13,275 nucleotides of DNA from Bifidobacterium breve (GTDB lineage Bacteria > Actinomycetota > Acidimicrobiia > IMCC26256 > PALSA-555): positions 1 to 13,275 of the forward strand of contig CAMDCC010000048.1 of the NCBI GenBank assembly GCA_945889545.1. Reading direction: 5' to 3'. Within the stretch, counting starts at the first letter, position 1. Each line of letters begins with the position of its first letter. The notes under the pieces are model-generated. The model made no database searches, was not told where the DNA came from, and saw only the letters and a list, made by a program, of their open reading frames with translations. Both the position numbers and the translations under genes were made by a program. Of the stretch, positions 1 through 5,504 are shown piece after piece.

Positions 1-397
1 ATCCCGCTCCAGCCCCTCGGCCCCGGCCGCCCCGGCGTCGTCGTCGGGCTGCGGGACGCGCCCCGTCGGCCGCATCGGCGCCGTCGGCCCCGTCGCCGCT
101 CGGTGATGCTGGACGTGACCCGCCACCACCTCCTCCACCGCCGCCGCCGCCTCGTCGAGGTGTTCTCGACTCGCCGCGTCCCCGATCTCGCGGCCCCGAA
201 CGACGACGGCGCTCGCCCGGCTTCTCGCGCGACACCGGCTTGACCCGGGCCCGGATACGAGCTTCCCGACGGCGGAAACCGCCGCGGGGCTCCTCCAGCA
301 CCTCGTACTCGACTTCGTCGTTGTCGACACCGAGCTCATCGAGCGCGGCATCGAGTGCTTCTTCCACCGTTCGGCCGGTGGTCTCCACCCATTCCAT
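1..397 (-). CDS. jag: Jag/KhpB RNA-binding protein, N-terminal part (runs off the window)
   Basis: The reading frame opens at ATG 397 and stays open to base 1, so only the first 132 codons are present. Residues 1 to about 52 match the Jag_N domain: 'EWVETTGRTVEEALDAAL' is followed by an ELGV..DEVE..VLEEP..GF pattern and then REARIRARV. A low-complexity linker follows, rich in Arg, Gly, Ala and Asp and including a run of ten glycines. The KH and R3H RNA-binding domains that define the family would lie beyond the window edge. A GAGG Shine-Dalgarno overlapping the yidC stop, seven bases before the ATG, supports this start. Only 9 bases separate it from yidC, so the two are co-transcribed. Jag/KhpB proteins bind RNA and are linked to cell-envelope growth and division in Gram-positive bacteria; the exact role here is inferred. 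Confidence 0.85.
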   Translation of the reverse strand, partial: MEWVETTGRTVEEALDAALDELGVDNDEVEYEVLEEPRGGFRRREARIRARVKPVSREKPGERRRRSGPRDRGRGESRTPRRGGGGGGGGGGGSRPASPSGDGADGADAADGARPAARRRRRGGRGRGAGAG

Positions 398-406
398 CGT
401 CAGACC

Positions 407-1534
407 TCAGCGCTTGCGCTTTTTCTTGTTCCGGCGGCGGGGTTGCGCGGTGCTTCCCCCACCCGAACCGGCACCGGCCGAACCGCCGCCGCTACTGCCA
501 GCGCTGGTGCTGCGCCCACGCGAGGTGCCGCCGTTGCTCTCGGGCGGTGGCGGCAGGGCAAACATCCCGCGCAAGCCTCCAGCCCGTTCGCCGGACTGCG
601 CGGGTGCGGGTGCCGGCGGCGGAGCCGTGAAGCGCTCCGCCGCCTTCTCCGGTGTCAGCTCTGCGGCTTCGACGGGCTCAGCGATCGCAGTCTTGGTGCC
701 AGCCTTCGTGCGCTCGCTGCTCTTGACCTCGAGCGGCCTTCCACCGGGGCCATGCAATGCCGACCCGTGGCGCCGGAAGATGACTTCCTGCTGGCCGAGA
801 CGGAACAGGGCGCTGACGAACAGGTAGATCACCAGCCCGGAGGGCAGGAAGACTGCGAACAGGCCGAACATGGGCGGCAGGATCTTCATCAAGGCGCCCA
901 TTTGCTTGTTCGCCGCAGGCGTGCGCTTAGCCGACTGGCGGCTCTGCACCACGTAGGTGACGATGACGAGCACCACCAAGATCCAGTACGGAAGCGAGTC
1001 TGCGAAACCGTCGTGCTTGGCGTTCGCGGCCCGCTGGAGGTCGAGGCCGAGGAAGTCGAGGTGATTGATCAGCCGCTCGCCCTTGATCAGCCCCAGATCC
1101 GGCCGGGCCGCCTTGAGCTCCACGCCACAGTTCTCGAACCCGCGGCAGAAGGTTTGGTAGAGCTCGGAGCTCTTCGGCACGTACTTGTAGGCGTCGCGAA
1201 GCACGCTGAACAACGAGATCAGGATCGGCATCTGCACCAAGAGCGGCAAGCACCCGGCCAACGGGTTGATCTTGTTCTCTTGGTAGAACTTCATCGTTTC
1301 TTCGTTGAGCTTCTGGCGATCGTTCTTGTACTTGGCCTGGAGCTTCTTGATCTCCGGCTGCACCCGCTGCATCGCCATCATCGACTTCGTCTGCTTCGCC
1401 GTCAGCGGATAGAGCAGCAGCATGATCAGGATCGTCAGCAGGATGATCGCAATCCCGAGGTTCGGGATGACGCTGTAGAACTGCGCGAGGAGCCACCCGA
1501 TGCCGTCGAAAATCGGGCCGAAGATCGAATCCAT
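407..1534 (-). CDS. yidC: Membrane protein insertase YidC/Oxa1 family
   Basis: This 375-residue inner-membrane insertase puts proteins into the cytoplasmic membrane, alone or with SecYEG. ATG 1534 is chosen because the Oxa1 core begins directly after it and AGAGAGGG precedes it; an upstream extension to 1777 would only read yidD in another frame. Segments visible are TM1 (about 27-44), a charged cytoplasmic hairpin ('KQTKSMMAMQRVQPEIKKLQ' onward), TM2 in the NPLAGCLPLL..MPI motif, a loop with two cysteines, TM3 (DSLPYWILVVLVIVTYVV) and paired TM4/5 (ILPPMFGLFAVFLPSGLVIYLFVSA matches the family end, read as separate motifs). The roughly 120-residue tail is low-complexity and ends in the basic QPRRRNKKKRKR, as expected for ribosome contact. 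There is no lipoprotein signal. Oddly, residue 38, usually the groove arginine in TM1, is Met. It lies 16 bases after yidD. Confidence 0.95.
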   Translation of the reverse strand: MDSIFGPIFDGIGWLLAQFYSVIPNLGIAIILLTILIMLLLYPLTAKQTKSMMAMQRVQPEIKKLQAKYKNDRQKLNEETMKFYQENKINPLAGCLPLLVQMPILISLFSVLRDAYKYVPKSSELYQTFCRGFENCGVELKAARPDLGLIKGERLINHLDFLGLDLQRAANAKHDGFADSLPYWILVVLVIVTYVVQSRQSAKRTPAANKQMGALMKILPPMFGLFAVFLPSGLVIYLFVSALFRLGQQEVIFRRHGSALHGPGGRPLEVKSSERTKAGTKTAIAEPVEAAELTPEKAAERFTAPPPAPAPAQSGERAGGLRGMFALPPPPESNGGTSRGRSTSAGSSGGGSAGAGSGGGSTAQPRRRNKKKRKR

Positions 1535-1550
1535 GAAAAGCGCGCCCTCT

Positions 1551-1895
1551 CTAGGCCGAACGTACGTTCGGAGCGGGCCCGGTACCTGTGGTGCCGGGCG
1601 ACATGGTGGTGGAGGTCTGGGTGGTGTTCGGGGTGGTGTTCGGGGTGGGGGTCTTGGTCTTGAGGGTCGGGACGGGGTCGAGGCCGCCGGGATGCCACGG
1701 GTGGCAACGTCCGACGCGGCGCATGGCCATCCAGGTGCCGCGAGCGGCCCCGTGGAGCTCAAGCGCCTCGAGTGCATAGGCCGAGCAGGACGGGTGGAAC
1801 CGGCAGCGGGGCGGGAGGCGCCGACTGAGCACCCTCCACCCGCGAACGGGAAGCATCACCATGCGTGCCGGGATGCTGGCCTGAGGCGAGGTCAT
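1551..1895 (-). CDS. yidD: Membrane protein insertion efficiency factor YidD
   Basis: This is a small 114-residue YidD (DUF37) protein, a membrane-associated accessory factor that works with YidC. The diagnostic core is intact: PVRGWRVLSRRLPPRCRF, then HPSCSAYALEAL with its conserved cysteine, and RCHPWHPGGLDPVP at about residues 63-76. After that core there is an extra tail of about 38 residues, rich in Thr, Pro and Asn, partly built by a 12-bp tandem repeat, whereas family members usually end soon after the GG.DPVP motif. The ATG overlaps the rnpA stop as ATGA, and a GGAG sits six bases upstream, so translation is probably coupled to rnpA. The tail has no recognised function and could simply be low-complexity drift in the gap before yidC. 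Confidence 0.93.
   Translation of the reverse strand: MTSPQASIPARMVMLPVRGWRVLSRRLPPRCRFHPSCSAYALEALELHGAARGTWMAMRRVGRCHPWHPGGLDPVPTLKTKTPTPNTTPNTTQTSTTMSPGTTGTGPAPNVRSA
1621..1644. repeat. 12-bp tandem repeat, two copies, in the yidD 3' end
   Basis: GTGGTGTTCGGG occurs twice head to tail, followed by GTGGGGGTC. It encodes the Pro-Asn-Thr-Thr repeats of the YidD tail on the opposite strand. The plus strand is strongly G-rich across about 1603-1675. Confidence 0.8.
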
Positions 1896-2218
1896 CGCGG
1901 GCTCCGCGCCTCGCGGACCGCCTCGGCGACCGCCGACGTCAACGCGGCAAAGGGCATGTTCAACGCCCCCGACTCGGCGCCGAAGAGGTACGACCCGGGA
2001 CCCAGCTCGGCGCCGAGCTCGCGAACTGCGGCCCGGAGCCGGCGCCGGAGCCGGTTGCGGACGACGGCCGGGCCCGCGGCGCGACCGATCGCGTAGGCAA
2101 CCCGCGGAGGATCGCCCTCCCCGTCGGGGAGGTACCGCAGCGTGACTGGGCTCCGGCGGACACGCCGGGCCCGCGAGAGTGCCGCGAACATCGCACGATC
2201 GCGAACGCGCCAGATCAG
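1892..2218 (-). CDS. rnpA: Ribonuclease P protein component
   Basis: RnpA is the protein subunit of RNase P and helps the catalytic RNA bind pre-tRNA 5' leaders. The family signature is clear: AGPAVVRNRLRRRLRAAVREL, containing the RNR motif, preceded by the strand RSPVTLRYLPDGEGDPPRVAYAIG in separate blocks. The start is uncertain. The conserved-looking IWRVRDRAMFAAL block begins before the first ATG (2191). The only in-frame codon giving the whole block is CTG at 2218, which overlaps the rpmH stop as CTGA; this gives 108 residues, near the usual size. Starting at ATG 2191 gives 99 residues and loses the first helix. No other ATG, GTG or TTG lies between the rpmH start region and 2191 in this frame. 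The stop overlaps the yidD start (ATGA). Confidence 0.85.
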   Translation of the reverse strand: MIWRVRDRAMFAALSRARRVRRSPVTLRYLPDGEGDPPRVAYAIGRAAGPAVVRNRLRRRLRAAVRELGAELGPGSYLFGAESGALNMPFAALTSAVAEAVREARSPR

Positions 2219-2349
2219 GTCGACAGACGCTTGCGGCCGCGGGCGCGTCGCGACCGGAGGACGGCCCGACCGCCGCGAGAACTCATCCGATTGCGGAACC
2301 CGTGGGTCTTCTTCCGCTTGCGGTTGTTGGGCTGGAACGTGCGCTTCAC
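2215..2349 (-). CDS. rpmH: 50S ribosomal protein L34
   Basis: This 44-residue, very basic protein is too short for many gene finders. Translation from GTG 2349 gives MKRTFQPNNRKRKKTHGFRN and then RMSSRGGRAVLRSRRARGRK, ending RLST, which matches L34 end to end, including the KRT.QPN start and the KTHGFR motif. It is a structural protein of the large ribosomal subunit. A strong GAGGAGG lies six bases before the GTG. An ATG at 2353 sits four bases upstream in another frame and is not used for L34. The stop overlaps the possible CTG start of rnpA. It is the first gene of the minus-strand operon, transcribed away from dnaA, as in most bacteria. Confidence 0.97.
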   Translation of the reverse strand: MKRTFQPNNRKRKKTHGFRNRMSSRGGRAVLRSRRARGRKRLST

Positions 2350-2355
2350 GCATGG

Positions 2356-2395
2356 CCTCCTCGGTTCGGCGGGACCCCTCGACCCCCGACCGAGG
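2356..2395 (-). promoter_or_regulatory. rpmH leader hairpin overlapping the Shine-Dalgarno
   Basis: On the rpmH mRNA, CCTCGGT (2395-2389) can pair perfectly with ACCGAGG (2365-2359). The second arm overlaps GAGG of the GAGGAGG ribosome-binding site (2362-2356). The 23-base loop is GC-rich and could pair further. Pairing could limit access to the start site; this is inference from sequence alone. Confidence 0.4.
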
Positions 2396-2413
2396 TTGGG
2401 GTTGGGGTGGGGG
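2394..2413 (+). repeat. G-rich tract with four G-runs (possible G-quadruplex)
   Basis: GGTTGGGGTTGGGGTGGGGG has G-runs of 2, 4, 4 and 5 separated by one or two bases, which fits a quadruplex pattern with short loops. It lies on the dnaA-sense strand, so the rpmH leader RNA carries the C-rich complement. Confidence 0.5.
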
Positions 2414-2432
2414 TGCGCGCCGTTGTGCGGGC

Positions 2433-2438
2433 AGTCTA
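2433..2438 (-). promoter_or_regulatory. Possible -10 element for the rpmH operon
   Basis: TAGACT on the minus strand fits the TAnnnT pattern and would give a leader of roughly 75 bases. No good -35 is visible at the usual distance, so this is weak. Confidence 0.25.
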
Positions 2439-2504
2439 CGAGTGGCTGCGACCCACCCGCTAATCACCCAAATCGCGACCCGTTTCACCCCGGACTCAAA
2501 CTCG

Positions 2505-2531
2505 GGATCGCGAGCTGGCGAATCGCGATCC
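2505..2531. promoter_or_regulatory. Perfect 9-bp inverted repeat upstream of dnaA
   Basis: GGATCGCGA (2505-2513) and TCGCGATCC (2523-2531) are exact reverse complements with a 9-base spacer. A third ATCGCGA lies at 2472-2478. The geometry of half-sites about 18 bases centre to centre is compatible with a dimeric DNA-binding protein, or with a cruciform or hairpin. No known operator is recognised. Confidence 0.5.
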
Positions 2532-2587
2532 TTGCGCAATTTCCGCGCGCCGAGACTGCACGCGCGAAGTGTTCGTGCGCTCGCCTC

Positions 2588-2616
2588 TTGCATGCGCACG
2601 CGCCCGGCACTACGTT
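2588..2616 (+). promoter_or_regulatory. Candidate dnaA promoter
   Basis: TTGCAT (2588-2593) and TACGTT (2611-2616) are separated by 17 bases, a good sigma-70-type spacing with partial matches to both hexamers. Transcription would start near 2623, about 115 bases before dnaA and upstream of the DnaA boxes at the gene start. Confidence 0.35.
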
Positions 2617-2724
2617 CCGCCGCGTTCCGCTCGATCCGGCCAGCACGCGGGTCGCTTCCTCGCCCGAGGCGTCCGCCGACCCGGCCGGCCAGCCCAAGGG
2701 GGAGGCCCACGGCCGACCTCGCAG

Positions 2725-2756
2725 TTCTCCACAACTGTGGATGTGCCTGTGGAAAA
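2725..2756. promoter_or_regulatory. DnaA-box cluster across the dnaA start
   Basis: Three box-like 9-mers are packed in 32 bases. TTCTCCACA (2725-2733) has one mismatch to TTWTNCACA. TGTGGATGT (2736-2744) is a degenerate reverse-strand box. TGTGGAAAA (2748-2756) is the reverse complement of TTTTCCACA, a full match. The first two form CCACA-AC-TGTGG, an inverted pair. Binding here would cover the dnaA translation start region, consistent with autorepression or with a secondary part of the origin. Confidence 0.7.
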
Positions 2757-4179
2757 CCCTGACCTGGTCGCGACAGCGGCCGACGACATCGCCGAACGCA
2801 TCTGGGAACAGGCCGCGCCCAAACTCCGGGCCGACTTGTCCGACGCCACCTGGCACGCCTGGTTCCAGTCGATCCGGCCTCTGCGCTTCCAGCACGATGT
2901 CCTCGTGCTCGGCGTGCCCAGCTCGCTCGCAGCCGAGCGGATCCGTTCCGCATACCACCCGATGCTCGACGACGCGCTGCGCGGCGCGACCGGTCGGGAC
3001 GTCGCGGTTGAGTTCCTCGTCGACACCGACGCGCGCATCGACGACGACGTCCGCCCATCGGGGCCCACGCTCCTCACCGAGCCACCCCCCGAGCCCGCCC
3101 TTCCCGTCCCACCGTCATCGAGCGAGTCGACGTGGGCCTCGGGCACGCTGAACCCGCGATACACGTTCGACCAGTTCGTCATCGGCGCGTCCAACCGCTT
3201 CGCCCACGCGGCCGCGCTCTCGGTGGCGGAGGCGCCCTCACAGGCCTACAACCCGCTGTTCATCTACGGGCCGGCCGGGCTGGGCAAGACCCACCTGCTC
3301 CAGGCCATCGGCCACCACGTCCGGAGCCTCTACCCGAAGAAGCGCGTCCGGTACGTGTCTACCGAATCGTTCATGAACGATTTCGTCGAGGCGATCCGCG
3401 AGCGCACCCGCATGCCCGTCTTCAAACGTCGCTACCGCGAGCTCGACGTGCTGCTCATCGACGACATCCAGTTCCTCGAGCGCACCCAAGAGCTCCAAGA
3501 GGAGTTCTTCCACACGTTCAATCAGCTCCACAACGAAGGCGGTCAGATCGTCATCTCGTCCGACCGCTCACCCAAGTCGATCGCCACGCTGGAAGATCGG
3601 CTGCGGACCCGCTTCGAGTGGGGTCTCATCACCGACGTCCAGCCCCCGGAGTTCGAGACCCGCCTCGCCATCTTGCGCAAGAAGGCCGGCTCGGAGAACC
3701 TCGGTGGCATCCCCGACGAGGTGCTCGGCTTCATCGCGAGCAACGTGCGCGACAACATCCGTGAGCTCGAGGGCGCACTCATCCGCGTGGCGGCCTATTC
3801 CAGCCTCAACCGCGCCGCCCTCTCCGAGGAGGTCGCCCGCACCGTGCTGGCCGACCTCCTCCCGGCCACGAAGCCCCGCGCCATCACCGCAGATCTCATC
3901 CTCGAGGAGACCGCCAAGATGTTCGGCTTCACCGTCGACGAGCTCTGCGGCAAGAGCCGTCGGCGCCCGCTCGTGACCGCCCGCCAGATCAGCATGTACG
4001 TGATGCGCGAGGTCACCGACTTCAGCTACCCACGGATCGCGGAAGCCTTCGGGGGCCGCGACCACACCACCGTGATGTACGCGGTCGACAAGATCCGGGG
4101 CCAGATGACCGAGAGTCATGTGACGTTTGAGCAGGTCAGCGACTTGATCGGCCGGGTCAGGCTGGGGAGCAGTGGATAA
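2737..4179 (+). CDS. dnaA: Chromosomal replication initiator protein DnaA
   Basis: DnaA binds DnaA boxes, oligomerises with ATP and opens the origin. From GTG 2737 it is 480 residues. Domain I (about 15-90) has the IWEQAAPKLR..LSDATWHAWF helicase-contact pattern. A Pro/Ser/Asp-rich linker (about 95-135) follows. The AAA+ domain begins at NPRYTFDQFVIG and holds Walker A GPAGLGKT (178-185), Walker B LLIDDIQFLE (239-248), the arginine-finger segment LRTRFEWGL and sensor 2 RDNIRELEGALIRV. Domain IV carries the DnaA signature GGRDHTTVMY (439-448). Three in-frame GTG codons (2737, 2743, 2749) compete for the start; none has a clear Shine-Dalgarno, so the N-terminus is uncertain by up to four residues. 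The start region and the TAA stop both lie inside DnaA-box-like sequences. Confidence 0.97.
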   Translation: MDVPVENPDLVATAADDIAERIWEQAAPKLRADLSDATWHAWFQSIRPLRFQHDVLVLGVPSSLAAERIRSAYHPMLDDALRGATGRDVAVEFLVDTDARIDDDVRPSGPTLLTEPPPEPALPVPPSSSESTWASGTLNPRYTFDQFVIGASNRFAHAAALSVAEAPSQAYNPLFIYGPAGLGKTHLLQAIGHHVRSLYPKKRVRYVSTESFMNDFVEAIRERTRMPVFKRRYRELDVLLIDDIQFLERTQELQEEFFHTFNQLHNEGGQIVISSDRSPKSIATLEDRLRTRFEWGLITDVQPPEFETRLAILRKKAGSENLGGIPDEVLGFIASNVRDNIRELEGALIRVAAYSSLNRAALSEEVARTVLADLLPATKPRAITADLILEETAKMFGFTVDELCGKSRRRPLVTARQISMYVMREVTDFSYPRIAEAFGGRDHTTVMYAVDKIRGQMTESHVTFEQVSDLIGRVRLGSSG

Positions 4180-4393
4180 CACTGTGGAGGACTGGGGACA
4201 GCCGGCCATATCGGTGCATGACCCGCGTGCAACCTCGAGCTCGTACCCGCGCGCTGGGGAAGACGGTGCACTTCCTGGGGATGCCGGCACCTACGCTGAC
4301 CTGCGAAAAGGCCTGGTTCTCCACATTCCACAGGCCCTACTACTGCTACACCAAAGATCTTCTCTTTAATAGCTATAGGACGGGAGAACTCGC
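4171..4393. other. oriC: Probable chromosomal origin oriC (dnaA-dnaN gap)
   Basis: The gap holds AGTGGATAA (4171-4179, reverse of TTATCCACT, one mismatch to the consensus), TGTGGAGGA (4183-4191), TTCTCCACA (4317-4325) and the offset CATTCCACA (4324-4332). Four CTGGGGA copies at 4162, 4192, 4254 and 4275 and one CTGTGGA at 4182 resemble degenerate boxes. The right end has CTA triplets and the AT-richest local stretch (about 4350-4379, CAAAGATCTTCTCTTTAATA), suited to strand opening. Position between dnaA and dnaN is the usual origin site in actinobacteria. Gene orientation diverges around this area, which also fits. A few boxes lie at the dnaA start, so the origin may be bipartite. Confidence 0.82.
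4317..4348 (+). promoter_or_regulatory. Origin unwinding element: DnaA boxes, GGCC spacer, DnaA-trio
   Basis: Two overlapping boxes ending at 4332 are followed by GGCC (4333-4336) and by CTA-CTA-CTG-CTA (4337-4348). On the complementary strand these triplets read as TAG/CAG repeats, the pattern of the DnaA-trio that guides DnaA onto single-stranded DNA in Bacillus subtilis. The AT-richer stretch starts immediately downstream. Confidence 0.65.
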
Positions 4394-5494
4394 GTGAAGT
4401 TCGTCTGTGAGCGGGACACGCTCGAAAAGGCCGTGAACACGGCATACCGAGCAGTCGCGTCCCGAGCGGGAGCACTGCCGGTGCTCTCGGGGCTCCAAGC
4501 CAGTCTGAGCGCCGGCAGCGTGGAGTTCACCGGCTCCGACCTCGAGCTCACGATTCGCTCCCGCGTGGAGGCCGACGTCGAGGGCGAGGGCAAGGCCGTT
4601 CTTGTCGCGCGGTTGTTGGTCGACACGTTGGCGAAGCTCCAGTCGGGCACGAGGGTGACCGTCGAGATCGGTGACGACCAGGCCCGCATCGAAGCGGCGC
4701 GGTTCCGTTCGGAGCTGCGGACCTTGGCCGCGAGCGATTTTCCGCGACTTCCAGACGCCGAGGGCGACGCCGTGAAAGTGGCCGGCGCCCCACTCGCGGA
4801 GGGGCTGCGCCAAGTGGTCCCCGCGGCTTCGCGTGACGACGCCCGCCCGATCCTCACCGGCGTTCTGGTGGCTTCCACCGCCAAAGGTGTGCGCCTGGTG
4901 GCTACCGACTCCTATCGGCTGGCCGTCCGCGATCTTGCGGGCATCGCGTTGCTCCCGGAAGGCCAGAAGGTGCTCGTGGGCGCCAAGGGTCTCGGCGAGC
5001 TGCAACGACTCCTGGGCGACGAAGACGTTGAGGTCTTCCTCGGCGAGCGGTACGTCACGTTCCGTCTGGCGACTACCGAAGTTTCGGCGCGGCTCATCGA
5101 GGGCGACTTCCCGAACTATCAGCAGCTCATCCCGAGTGGTTACCCGAACAAGCTCACCGTCGATCGCGACGCCCTCGTGGCCGCGGTCGAGCGCGTCAGC
5201 CTCGTGGGCGGATCCAACCGCGACTCCGCCCCGATCCGCTTGGCCATGTCGGCCGATGGGCTCGAGCTGTCAGCAACCGCGCAAGACGTCGGGCAGTCGT
5301 TCGAGCCGGTCGAGGCGAAGTACGAAGGCACCGACCTCACGGTCGCGTTCAACTCGCGGTTCTTGCTCGACGGCATCGAGGCCGCAGATGCGCCGGAGAT
5401 CACGATCGAGTCGACCGACCCGTTGAAACCCGCCGTGTTGCGGGGTGGCGACGCTGACTTTCTCTACCTGTTGATGCCCGTGCGCATCGCCTGA
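4394..5494 (+). CDS. dnaN: DNA polymerase III subunit beta (sliding clamp)
   Basis: The beta clamp encircles DNA and tethers polymerase III and other clamp-binding enzymes. It is 366 residues, a normal length, and has the three-fold clamp organisation. The N-terminus 'MKFVCERDTLEKAVNTAYRA' and the segment ALPVLSGLQASL belong to domain 1. The middle domain has DDARPILTGVL and the VATDSYRLAVR motif near residues 172-182. The C-terminus YLLMPVRIA is the typical clamp ending that forms part of the protein-binding cleft. GTG 4394 is supported by a GGGAG eight bases upstream. The gene follows the likely origin and precedes recF by only 10 bases, so the two are almost certainly co-transcribed. No unusual features were seen in the protein. 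Confidence 0.97.
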   Translation: MKFVCERDTLEKAVNTAYRAVASRAGALPVLSGLQASLSAGSVEFTGSDLELTIRSRVEADVEGEGKAVLVARLLVDTLAKLQSGTRVTVEIGDDQARIEAARFRSELRTLAASDFPRLPDAEGDAVKVAGAPLAEGLRQVVPAASRDDARPILTGVLVASTAKGVRLVATDSYRLAVRDLAGIALLPEGQKVLVGAKGLGELQRLLGDEDVEVFLGERYVTFRLATTEVSARLIEGDFPNYQQLIPSGYPNKLTVDRDALVAAVERVSLVGGSNRDSAPIRLAMSADGLELSATAQDVGQSFEPVEAKYEGTDLTVAFNSRFLLDGIEAADAPEITIESTDPLKPAVLRGGDADFLYLLMPVRIA

Positions 5495-5504
5495 CACCGT
5501 CGCC

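Larger units (their letters stand above)
2350..2736. promoter_or_regulatory. Divergent rpmH/dnaA intergenic control region
   Basis: I see no convincing gene in these 387 bases. From left to right they hold the rpmH leader with a hairpin next to its ribosome-binding site, a G-rich tract (2394-2413), a possible rpmH -10, three ATCGCGA motifs of which two form a perfect inverted repeat, a possible dnaA promoter near 2588-2616, and a DnaA box just before the dnaA start codons. A GGGGGAGG at about 2698-2706 looks like a ribosome-binding site, but no start codon follows within about 30 bases. Confidence 0.75.

Noticed and set aside
1535..1777. Upstream extension of yidC to ATG 1777
   Set aside because: The added 81 residues are Pro/Arg-rich translation of yidD in another frame; ATG 1534 has a ribosome-binding site and the normal protein start.
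2219..3058. Upstream extension of rnpA across rpmH and the dnaA 5' region
   Set aside because: It would read through rpmH in the wrong frame and overlap dnaA antisense; only the RNase P domain at its end is recognisable.
4172..4369. Short plus-strand ORF in the dnaA-dnaN gap
   Set aside because: It starts inside dnaA, resembles no protein, and covers the DnaA boxes; more simply it is chance open frame across the origin.
4365..4379. TTTAAT or TATAGG as a dnaN -10 element
   Set aside because: No -35 is visible at the right distance and the AT content is better explained as origin unwinding sequence.
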